A stretch of 64,000 nucleotides of DNA from contig NZ_MDHN01000006.1 of NCBI RefSeq assembly GCF_001757105.1, forward strand, positions 1-64,000, given 5' to 3'. A model generated the notes under the pieces. It had not been told where the DNA came from, made no database searches, and was given only the letters and a program-made list of their open reading frames with translations. Made by a program: the position numbers and the translations under genes. Each line of letters opens with the position of its first letter. Positions within the stretch are counted from its first letter, which is position 1. Of this stretch, positions 8,904 through 15,746 are shown in pieces. Source of the stretch: Alteromonas confluentis (GTDB lineage: Bacteria > Pseudomonadota > Gammaproteobacteria > Enterobacterales > Alteromonadaceae).

Positions 8904-9098
8904 TTAGCAAACCTCTTTGAATAACGTTTCATCGATAATTGTTGAATCGATAATTTGCTGAGCCATCTGAATACACTTTCCGCATTGATTACCCAGATCG
9001 AGTTGCTGACGAAGTTCACGGATGTTACCTACGCCATCTTGTTCTACTGCATTTTTGATGTCTTTATCTGTTACGCCATAACACATGCAAACAAACAT
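8904..9098 (-). CDS. bfd: Bacterioferritin-associated ferredoxin
   Basis: 64-aa [2Fe-2S] protein that reduces the iron core of bacterioferritin to release iron. Cys4, Cys6, Cys39 and Cys42 give the CxC...CxxC ligand pattern of Bfd, and length and start (MFVCMCYGVTD) match the family. It stands alone on the minus strand. A partial Fur box lies 30-44 bp upstream, agreeing with the usual iron-starvation induction of bfd. No bacterioferritin gene is in the window. Confidence 0.92.
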   Translation of the reverse strand: MFVCMCYGVTDKDIKNAVEQDGVGNIRELRQQLDLGNQCGKCIQMAQQIIDSTIIDETLFKEVC

Positions 9099-9127
9099 AC
9101 TACCAACCCGTTAAATTAAATCGTTAA

Positions 9128-9142
9128 TGATAATAATTGCTA
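9128..9142 (-). promoter_or_regulatory. Candidate Fur box upstream of bfd
   Basis: TGATAATAATTGCTA matches the 7-1-7 Fur consensus TGATAAT-N-ATTATCA perfectly in the left half and in 4 of 7 positions in the right half. It lies 30 bp before the bfd start. The position suits repression; the match is partial. Confidence 0.45.
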
Positions 9143-9268
9143 TTTGTATGTTTGGCAAGGTTGAAAGATCATTTTTATGATTAAACTTTAGACTAAATAC
9201 AGTGGCGATTAATAATATCGATAGATTTTGACAACAGAATACTTGGCTTTCATTTATCCGCACCTATA

Positions 9269-9298
9269 TTGAAAGTGCCGCAATGGCAAAACTATAAC
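9269..9298 (+). promoter_or_regulatory. Candidate sigma-70 promoter of the peroxiredoxin gene
   Basis: TTGAAA (9269-9274), an 18-bp spacer and TATAAC (9293-9298), placing the transcript start about 20 nt before the ATG at 9324. Confidence 0.45.
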
Positions 9299-9323
9299 AA
9301 TCTGAAAAAATTTGGAGCAAACA

Positions 9324-9929
9324 ATGAGCGTACTGGTAGGCCGTCCGGCCCCTGACTTTACTGCAGCAGCTGTTTTAGGCAGTGGTGAAATCGTTGATAC
9401 TTTCACTTTAAGCGAAGCAATTAAAGGTAAAAAAGCGGTTATCTTCTTTTACCCGCTGGACTTCACTTTTGTGTGTCCTTCTGAACTGATTGCTTTTGAC
9501 AAGCGTTACGAAGAGTTCCAGAAGCGCGGTGTAGAAGTGATTGGTGTATCTATCGATTCTCAGTTCTCTCACAATGCGTGGAGAAACACGCCAGTAAATG
9601 AAGGCGGTATTGGTCCGGTTAAGTACACACTGGTTGCTGACGTTAAGCACGAAATCTGCCAGGCATATGACGTTGAGCACCCAGAAGCAGGTGTCGCGTT
9701 CCGTGGTTCCTTCCTGATCGACGGTGAAGGCAATGTACGTCACCAGGTCGTTAACGATCTGCCTCTGGGCCGCAACATCGACGAGATGCTGCGTATGGTT
9801 GACGCACTGAGCTTCCATGAAGAGCACGGTGAAGTATGTCCAGCAGGTTGGACTGAAGGTAAGTCTGGCATGGACGCATCGCCAGCAGGTGTTGCTAAAT
9901 ACCTGTCAGAAGAAGCTGACAAGCTTTAA
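9324..9929 (+). CDS. Typical 2-Cys peroxiredoxin (AhpC/Prx1 type)
   Basis: Reduces hydrogen peroxide and organic hydroperoxides in the cytoplasm. 201 aa. The start at 9324 is preferred to the TTG at 9312 because GGAG lies 6 nt upstream of it. The peroxidatic Cys51 lies in FYPLDFTFVCPSE and the resolving Cys172 in EVCPAGW, the layout of typical 2-Cys enzymes. RGSFLID and DLPLGRNIDE are family signatures. No ahpF lies alongside, so reduction by thioredoxin is likely. It is a single gene ending at a strong terminator. Confidence 0.92.
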   Translation: MSVLVGRPAPDFTAAAVLGSGEIVDTFTLSEAIKGKKAVIFFYPLDFTFVCPSELIAFDKRYEEFQKRGVEVIGVSIDSQFSHNAWRNTPVNEGGIGPVKYTLVADVKHEICQAYDVEHPEAGVAFRGSFLIDGEGNVRHQVVNDLPLGRNIDEMLRMVDALSFHEEHGEVCPAGWTEGKSGMDASPAGVAKYLSEEADKL

Positions 9930-9948
9930 TCGACGGTGTGATATCTAC

Positions 9949-9984
9949 AACGCCGCGCTAATGTAAATCAGCGCGGCGTTTTTG
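9949..9984. terminator. Bidirectional terminator between peroxiredoxin and sugar transporter
   Basis: AACGCCGCGCT (9949-9959) is a perfect complement of AGCGCGGCGTT (9970-9980) with a 10-nt loop; T-rich on the plus side. It serves the plus-strand peroxiredoxin and can serve the minus-strand transporter that ends at 9988. Confidence 0.85.
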
Positions 9985-9987
9985 TTT

Positions 9988-11310
9988 CTAGCGCTTCCTG
10001 GCAGACAGACTCTTACCAAGATGTTCCAGTGTTTGTCCTCGGGTTTCGGGGAAAAAGCTGATGACACAAACAAGTTGCACAGCCATCATCAGGGTAAAGA
10101 AGCCAAATAACAGCGCAGGTGAAAATTGATTGAGTAGCCAGGGCATCAACAAAGCGATGAGGGCTGCAAAAATCCAGTGGGTGCTGCTTCCCAGCGACTG
10201 CCCTTTGGCCCGCACGGCATTAGGGAATATCTCTGAAATAAACACCCAAATTACCGCTCCCTGACCCATGGCGTGCGCCGCAATAAACAGGAAAATCAGT
10301 CCTACTACCATGATCCCCTGCCACTGAAAATAGAAGGCGCAGGTTAACAAACTCAACGAAATCAGATAGCCAATCGAGCCGATATACAGCAGTTGTCGTC
10401 GACCCATTCGATCAATTAATGAGAGGCCCACGAGGGTGAACGCCAGATTAACCAATCCAATGCCCGCACTGGAAAGTAGCGCAGAAGAGGCATCGAGACC
10501 GGCGAGCGTGAAAATACGGGGTGCAAAGTAAATAACAAAGTTAATCCCTGATAACTGATTAAACATGGCAACCAGAAAAGCCAGTAGCACAGGTAACCGG
10601 TAGGCCGCATGAAATAGCGAAGGACTGGTATGTGTGGCCGCATCGAGTTTCACCGATTTAAGCGTTGCTTCGGGTGTAGGGTCACCTGCCAGACGCAACA
10701 CCTCAAGGCTTTGGGTTTCATCATGCTTATGCAAGAGTAACCAGCGCGGACTTTCTGGCACATTCATTACCAGAAGCAAATAAATAAGGGCGGGTACCGC
10801 TTCTATGCCCAGCATCCAACGCCAGTCGAGGCTAAACCATTCTGCGAGTAAGTAGTTAGACAGAAAGGCCAAAAGAATGCCGAACACAATCTGAAACTGA
10901 TAGGTCGCGACCATTCGCCCCCGTTTTTCTGCAGGCGCAATTTCAGCGATATATGCAGGTACAGCAATTGACGAGACACCCACACCAAAACCGCCAATGA
11001 ATCGCATCAGGCTGAATATATATGGGTCTGTAGCGAATGCAGAGCCTAAGGCTGAAACCACATACAGCACACCTATGGCGACCAGAGTGGGTTTTCGGCC
11101 GAATTTGTCACAAGGAAAGTTAGCCAGCAGTGCGCCGAGCACCGTTCCCCATAAGGCAGAGGACATAACCAATAGGCCATGGGTCAGATCAGAGGTTTGC
11201 CAGAGTGCCTGAATAGGCTGGTCGGCACCCGATATCACCGCTGTATCAAAACCAAATAAAAATCCGGCGAATGCAACGGTGAAGGTCCATAACACGATAG
11301 GGTGTTTCAT
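9988..11310 (-). CDS. MFS sugar:proton symporter-like transporter (sugar porter family)
   Basis: 440-aa inner-membrane permease with about 12 membrane segments. Sugar-porter signatures are clear: GRKPT after TM2, PESPRWLL before the central loop, DRMGRR between TM8 and TM9, and FFPETRG near the end. These proteins import hexoses or pentoses by proton or sodium symport. It stands alone, with no sugar kinase or regulator beside it, so the sugar cannot be assigned. Confidence 0.88.
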   Translation of the reverse strand: MKHPIVLWTFTVAFAGFLFGFDTAVISGADQPIQALWQTSDLTHGLLVMSSALWGTVLGALLANFPCDKFGRKPTLVAIGVLYVVSALGSAFATDPYIFSLMRFIGGFGVGVSSIAVPAYIAEIAPAEKRGRMVATYQFQIVFGILLAFLSNYLLAEWFSLDWRWMLGIEAVPALIYLLLVMNVPESPRWLLLHKHDETQSLEVLRLAGDPTPEATLKSVKLDAATHTSPSLFHAAYRLPVLLAFLVAMFNQLSGINFVIYFAPRIFTLAGLDASSALLSSAGIGLVNLAFTLVGLSLIDRMGRRQLLYIGSIGYLISLSLLTCAFYFQWQGIMVVGLIFLFIAAHAMGQGAVIWVFISEIFPNAVRAKGQSLGSSTHWIFAALIALLMPWLLNQFSPALLFGFFTLMMAVQLVCVISFFPETRGQTLEHLGKSLSARKR

Positions 11311-11420
11311 AACGTGAACAACTTAAACGATTCAGATTAAGTTAGTGTACGTTACGTTTTGTTAACAATAAAGTGAATAACAACAAACAAGTGAGTGTGT
11401 GAGATTTGCGTGGGGCTAGT

Positions 11421-11446
11421 GGAAAAGGAGAGGCTGTGCTCTCCCC
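11421..11446 (-). terminator. Terminator after rnt
   Basis: Read on the minus strand: GGAGAG, 6-nt loop, CTCTCC followed by TTTTCC, about 35 nt past the rnt stop. Confidence 0.55.
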
Positions 11447-11480
11447 ATATCGATAATACGTGTTATGTCTCGCGCGCGGC

Positions 11481-12116
11481 TTAAGCGTTCTCGGCTACAG
11501 GCCATCCGCCTAACGATTTGTAGCGGTTAACGATGTAACAGAACAACTCAGCGGTTCTCTCGGCATCATAGAGCGCGCTGTGTGCTTCACTCTGATCAAA
11601 CGGGATGCCGGCTTCACGGCAGGCTTTTACCAGTACGGTTTGCCCTACAGCAAGACCTGCTAAGGTAGTGGTATCAAACGAGACGAAAGGGTGGAATGGC
11701 GTGCGTTTAATATTGCTTCGCGCAATAGCAGCATTCACAAAACTCTGATCAAAGGTCGCATTGTGGGCAACAATGACCGAGCGTTGACAGTCTGCATCTT
11801 TTTGCAGTTTTCTGATTTGCTTGCACACTTCCTTCATAACTTCGGTTTCATCAAGGGCGCCGCGTAATGGACAATGTGGATCAATACCGTTGAAATCCAG
11901 CGCAGCCTGTTCGAGGTTCGCCCCTTCAAACGGGTTAACATGAAAGTGTACGGTTTTATGAGGGTGTAGATCGCCGTTTTCATCCATCTGAAGTGTCACC
12001 GCAGCAATTTCAAGCAGGGCGTCGGTGGCGGCATTGAAACCGGCAGTCTCCACATCAATAATGACGGGGAAATAACCGCGAAAGCGATGCTTCAGTACAT
12101 TGGCATTTTCAGACAT
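11481..12116 (-). CDS. rnt: Ribonuclease T
   Basis: 211-aa DEDD-family 3'-to-5' exoribonuclease that trims tRNA 3' ends (CCA turnover) and matures other stable RNAs. Exo I motif VIIDVET (Asp21, Glu23), Exo II around [13 protein letters not shown], Exo [13 protein letters not shown] give the four acidic residues and the catalytic His. Length matches RNase T. It is divergent from motY; rnt next to motY is also the arrangement I know from vibrios. Confidence 0.93.
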   Translation of the reverse strand: MSENANVLKHRFRGYFPVIIDVETAGFNAATDALLEIAAVTLQMDENGDLHPHKTVHFHVNPFEGANLEQAALDFNGIDPHCPLRGALDETEVMKEVCKQIRKLQKDADCQRSVIVAHNATFDQSFVNAAIARSNIKRTPFHPFVSFDTTTLAGLAVGQTVLVKACREAGIPFDQSEAHSALYDAERTAELFCYIVNRYKSLGGWPVAENA

Positions 12117-12293
12117 AAACAGCAGAAATCCTTGATAATAAAGGCGTGCATTTTACAGATAGTCGCTGAAAAACCAGCCTCGGCGTTCAGGAATATCATG
12201 GCGAAAGGCGTGATTATCGCAAGAACTGCTTTGGGTATCTACCTTTGAAAACTAAGCAATGCTGTGAATACGCGAATTGTTGTCGTGCTGTGC

Positions 12294-12320
12294 TAAACTT
12301 TTTTCTCATCGTGGCGATAA
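12294..12320 (+). promoter_or_regulatory. Sigma-28 (FliA) flagellar promoter of motY
   Basis: TAAACTTT, exactly 11 bp, GGCGATAA. This matches the FliA consensus TAAAGTTT-N11-GCCGATAA at 14 of 16 positions. It lies 36 bp upstream of the ATG at 12357 and so fits a late flagellar gene. Confidence 0.8.
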
Positions 12321-12356
12321 AGAAAGTGCAAATCATCTTTTGTAGCAGGGCGGAAT

Positions 12357-13220
12357 ATGTTTCGACAGGTAGTAATCGGCATTTTTTTGATTAGTGCGCC
12401 AGCAATGGGCGCAATGCGGCAGTATGCCGCTCCCGTGGAAGCATCTGACTGGATGCTGAAAGAGCAAACGCGCCTTCAGTGTACTCTTGCTCATACCGTG
12501 CCGGGCTATGGTGATGCGCTATTTTCAAGTGTGGCTTCCAAACAGTTAAACATGGAATTTGAACTGGACATGGATTTGTTACCAAAAAAATTCGATGTCG
12601 CTGCGGTGTATTCCGTGCCGCCTACCTGGATGCCAGGAGCAATGCCCAAGAATATTGCTGACATGACGCTACGAACCCAATACAACGGCGACTTACCTGA
12701 GCAAGCTGCATGGACCATGCTAAGCGAGCTCGAAAAGGGTTACTGGCCCACGATTTATTACAAAGATTGGTATAACGAGTACGATAAAGTTGCCGTGGCA
12801 CTGAATGCCAGTAACTTTACACCTGTATATCGAAATTTTGTGAAATGTGTTTCGCAACTCCTGCCTTACAATTTCGACGATATTGCTTATACCGTGTTGT
12901 CCTACGAGAAAAGCAGTGTTGACCTCACAAAATATTCGCAAAAGCGATTGAGTATGATTGGCGAGTACTTAAAAGAAGATAAAGAATTGGAGCTAGTACT
13001 TCTCGATGGCTACACCGATAGCTATGGTAGTCGCTATAGCAACGAGCAGTTATCTATTCGTCGTGCGGAGCAGGTGAAGTCATTCTTCACCTCAATGGGA
13101 GTGGATGCTGAGAGAATTGAAGTCACCGGGCATGGTGAGAAACGCCACATTTCACCAAACACCAATGCCGATTCACGGGCAATGAACCGTAGGGTTGTAG
13201 TGCGCTTGTCTAAAGGATAG
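12357..13220 (+). CDS. motY: Sodium-type flagellar motor protein MotY
   Basis: 287 aa. MotY forms the T ring of the sodium-driven polar flagellar motor and helps hold the MotX and PomA/PomB stator. There is an N-terminal signal peptide (to about residue 18), then a MotY-specific domain (about 20-150, with PPTWMPGAM and LSELEKGYWPT), and a C-terminal OmpA-like peptidoglycan-binding domain (about 175-287: DGYTDS, RRAEQVKSFF, VTGHGE, NRRVVVRL). Organisation matches Vibrio MotY closely. A sigma-28 promoter just upstream supports the flagellar role. GGGCGGA before the ATG serves as ribosome site. Confidence 0.92.
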   Translation: MFRQVVIGIFLISAPAMGAMRQYAAPVEASDWMLKEQTRLQCTLAHTVPGYGDALFSSVASKQLNMEFELDMDLLPKKFDVAAVYSVPPTWMPGAMPKNIADMTLRTQYNGDLPEQAAWTMLSELEKGYWPTIYYKDWYNEYDKVAVALNASNFTPVYRNFVKCVSQLLPYNFDDIAYTVLSYEKSSVDLTKYSQKRLSMIGEYLKEDKELELVLLDGYTDSYGSRYSNEQLSIRRAEQVKSFFTSMGVDAERIEVTGHGEKRHISPNTNADSRAMNRRVVVRLSKG

Positions 13221-13240
13221 ACATGTTACAGTGAGAGACT

Positions 13241-13268
13241 AAAACGCCGGCAACACTGCCGGCGTTTT
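13241..13268. terminator. Bidirectional terminator between motY and glpQ
   Basis: AAAACGCCGGCA and TGCCGGCGTTTT, perfect 12-bp complement around an ACAC-type loop. A/T runs on both sides suit termination of both converging genes. Confidence 0.85.
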
Positions 13269-13269
13269 A

Positions 13270-14277
13270 CTATTTACCACTTTGTAGCAGAAAATTCTTC
13301 ACGGGGGGAATTTGATCGGTAAATACGCCATCTACTGCCAGTGGCCCCGTCAATAATCCAATGATCTGCTCTGCAGTCATTCCCGTGGGGAGTGCATCAA
13401 TCCGAAATGTATAAGGGTGGATAACCAGGCCTTCCTTTTTTGCCGTTGCTAGCCAGGGGCTCGGAACAATCTTACCTTGCTGTAGTGCTTTCATGTCTAA
13501 TAGCTGTGGGAGCCAGGGGCCAATGCCGTCGGCGTATTTTGCTATGTCTTGCATGCCTTGCTCGGTTAGTAGTGTCTGATAATCGGTCGCAGACTCGCCC
13601 CAACTGTTGTCGGCCAGCAGTAAGACAATCTTGCCTTTAAAACCAAGCTCGTTGCGTAAACGCTTCACTTCAGCAAAATCAAAACACTGCACATAAATGT
13701 TCGCATTCTCGCCATTGAGATTGTAGCGCGCCAATGTGTCTAGTAGTCGTTGACTGATATCTACGCCTTCTTTTTTATGCCAGGCAGGGGATTTGATTTC
13801 AGTATAAAAGCCAATATTGCTATTGAACTCGCGGTTAAGTTCACTGATAAGCTCAATGTGTTCATCTAGCGTAGCAACGGTAAACAGAGCTTTGCTGCCA
13901 TGATAGCGATTGGCAAACACTTGTTTTCCATCAGTATCCGACCGTTCTTTTACTTGCAATGTACGTAATTCCGCTAGCGTGAAATCCAGTGCGTACCAAC
14001 GACCATCGTCACGAACGCGATCGGGAAACTTCGCAGCCACATCGGTTACGGTATCCAGATGAATATCGTGAAGCACAACCAATTCGCCGTCTTTCGTCGC
14101 CACCACATCTTGTTCGATGAAATCGGGTTGTTGAGCAAATGCCAGGGTAGCAGCTTCCAGGGTATGTTCAGGCAAATAGCCAGATGCGCCGCGGTGGGCA
14201 ATGATATCGAAGGCGCTGGCTTGGCTGGTGATCAGCGCGGTGGATAACGCAATGGCTTTTAGTTTGCTGGTAAACAA
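13270..14277 (-). CDS. glpQ: Glycerophosphodiester phosphodiesterase, periplasmic
   Basis: Hydrolyses glycerophosphodiesters from lipid breakdown to glycerol-3-phosphate and an alcohol. 335 aa, with a signal peptide ending near ...QASA-FDI (residues 1-22). IIAHRGASGYLPEHTLEA holds the catalytic His and Arg of the GDPD family, followed by EQDVVATKDGELVVLHD with the metal-binding Glu/Asp and the second His. The periplasmic form and length match GlpQ rather than cytosolic UgpQ. No glpT transporter adjoins it. Confidence 0.92.
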   Translation of the reverse strand: MFTSKLKAIALSTALITSQASAFDIIAHRGASGYLPEHTLEAATLAFAQQPDFIEQDVVATKDGELVVLHDIHLDTVTDVAAKFPDRVRDDGRWYALDFTLAELRTLQVKERSDTDGKQVFANRYHGSKALFTVATLDEHIELISELNREFNSNIGFYTEIKSPAWHKKEGVDISQRLLDTLARYNLNGENANIYVQCFDFAEVKRLRNELGFKGKIVLLLADNSWGESATDYQTLLTEQGMQDIAKYADGIGPWLPQLLDMKALQQGKIVPSPWLATAKKEGLVIHPYTFRIDALPTGMTAEQIIGLLTGPLAVDGVFTDQIPPVKNFLLQSGK

Positions 14278-14500
14278 GAGTAATCCTTTTTTGTGATGCT
14301 CGCCGAAAGATCATGACGATGCTTTAAATGTTAACACGCGTTATAGACAGTAATGTGGCAGTGGCACTATCTCAAGAAAAAACGGTTAGATAGGGCGCTG
14401 AATGGGTTCGGCAAAAGTGATTGAGTGAAAACTTAAAAGGGGGATTATTCGCTATTTTAAGCGCTAGGTTGAAATGCTATCAATGGCGGCGAAGGGCAAA

Positions 14501-14530
14501 GAACGGGTTTGCAGGCAAACAAACCCGTTC
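14501..14530 (-). terminator. Terminator after the DVAQLE-repeat gene
   Basis: GAACGGGTTTG (14501-14511) and CAAACCCGTTC (14520-14530), a perfect 11-bp stem with an 8-nt loop, 7 nt past the minus-strand stop; a short T run follows on the minus strand. Confidence 0.65.
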
Positions 14531-14536
14531 AATTCG

Positions 14537-14893
14537 TTACTTATGACGCTTAAAAGGAGGACGATTACCTTTTAATTTGGGTTTGTCCTCATCTTCAAGT
14601 AATTCTAACTGCGCTACATCGTAAACCGGCATGCGAGTGGTAACCCGTCGATAGGGAGGCTTGCCGCGTTTAATGACTTCTTTTACTTCCACGTACTCTG
14701 TGGCGGCTTCTCCGAGTGCTTCGAGTTGAGCAACGTCGGAAACCGGTACCGTTTTAACTACACGCTTGAACGGCGGCTTGCCAGAGTAATCTACAACTTG
14801 AATGTCGATAGTGTCTTGATCGTTACTTGCCATTACTAAGCTGCTCATCGAAGAGGCTAAAGCGAATGTGGCTAATCTTAGCGCGAATTTCAT
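14537..14893 (-). CDS. Small exported protein with PP[FY]xR...DVAQLE repeats, unknown function
   Basis: I do not recognise a family. From the ATG at 14893 (AGGA 7 nt upstream; ATG at 14896 also possible) it is 118 aa with a signal peptide of about 22 residues (ending ...LVMA-SND). The mature part is two near-identical units, residues 38-60 and 77-99. Each has the pattern GKPP(F/Y)(K/R)R, a basic/hydroxy stretch, P-V-x-DVAQLE-x-L. A truncated third unit (NRPPFKR) lies at the C-terminus. It is highly charged, has no cysteines, and is likely periplasmic. It is divergent from a retropepsin-like protease gene, with a perfect inverted repeat between them. A longer reading from 14995 would remove the signal peptide from the N-terminus and is less likely. 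Confidence 0.7.
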   Translation of the reverse strand: MKFALRLATFALASSMSSLVMASNDQDTIDIQVVDYSGKPPFKRVVKTVPVSDVAQLEALGEAATEYVEVKEVIKRGKPPYRRVTTRMPVYDVAQLELLEDEDKPKLKGNRPPFKRHK

Positions 14894-14975
14894 CATGGTG
14901 TCCTTATCTGTTTTTGCATCAAAATGGTGCTTGATTATTGTGATAAACAAATAATTAACAAGCAATCCTATCTGG

Positions 14976-14994
14976 TGATAGCATTTTGCTATCA
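14976..14994. promoter_or_regulatory. Inverted repeat, possible operator
   Basis: TGATAGC, ATTTT, GCTATCA: perfect 7-bp arms, 5-bp spacer, about 85 bp upstream of the DVAQLE-repeat gene. A related half site, GATTGCTATC, follows at about 15016-15025. Size and symmetry suit a dimeric regulator; which one is unknown. Confidence 0.4.
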
Positions 14995-15209
14995 ATGTGT
15001 ATTTATTTTGGTGATGATTGCTATCTGTTTAGGCCATTTTAGGCGCACTTTCATAAAATTTGCTTCTTAGTGGTGCAATCTCGTTGTGCGGTGCTCATTA
15101 GTGGGGCGATAGCCAATTTGATGAAGACTTTGATGTCTGTGAGATCAGGCACTTACATACTGGCCATATAGTTGCTGTGTAATTGGGGTTAGTAAACAGG
15201 ACAATGATC

Positions 15210-15704
15210 ATGAAACCCCTGAATAACCGTGCACAGTCGTTTAATCTATTAAAGAGCCCATTAAAAAGCGTACTGATATTCTCGCTAACATTGCTGTCGA
15301 TGCATGGGCTAGCCAGTGAGCAAACCATCAGTCTACAACAACATGCGGGTGGCACGCTGTACCTGGATGCCACGCTCGACTCGGCGATTAACGCATCATT
15401 CCTACTCGATACGGGTTCCAGTTTATTGACACTCAATGAGCAAACCTTCAAAGCGTTAAACCGAAACAAAAAGCTGATTGCAACCACTAAAGCCGCTGCG
15501 CGAATGGCCAACGGCAAAATTGTCACGGTGTCCCAATATCGTCTCGATTCAGTGCGTATCGGTGGGCATTGCGAAGTTGGGCCGGTGGATGTCTCTGTGC
15601 TGCCAAGAGGCAGTAATATTCTTGGTGTGAATGCACTACTCAAAGCGGCGCCGCTAACCCTGACAGCGGAACAAATAACACTGTCAGGATGTTTGCAAGA
15701 GTAA
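15210..15704 (+). CDS. Retropepsin-like aspartic protease, clan AA, exported or membrane-anchored
   Basis: 164 aa from the ATG at 15210, which has AGGA at 8-nt spacing (the in-frame ATG at 15204 is too close). An N-terminal hydrophobic segment (about 22-37, LKSVLIFSLTLLSMHGLAS) is a signal peptide or anchor. The catalytic motif FLLDTGSSLLTL follows at about residue 70, then the flap-like and second conserved regions (MANGKIVTVSQY, ILGVNAL). One catalytic Asp per chain means it works as a dimer, as in the bacterial TIGR02281-type retropepsins. The substrate is unknown; the divergent neighbour is a small exported repeat protein. Confidence 0.8.
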   Translation: MKPLNNRAQSFNLLKSPLKSVLIFSLTLLSMHGLASEQTISLQQHAGGTLYLDATLDSAINASFLLDTGSSLLTLNEQTFKALNRNKKLIATTKAAARMANGKIVTVSQYRLDSVRIGGHCEVGPVDVSVLPRGSNILGVNALLKAAPLTLTAEQITLSGCLQE

Positions 15705-15746
15705 ACACTGGTAGCAGTTTTGGAGTACATTTAAGAAAGATTGCGG

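Noticed and set aside
15098-15730. Long minus-strand frame opposite the retropepsin-like protease gene
   Set aside because: It is antisense to a gene with a clear DTGSS active site, signal segment and ribosome site, and its own translation has no recognisable domain.
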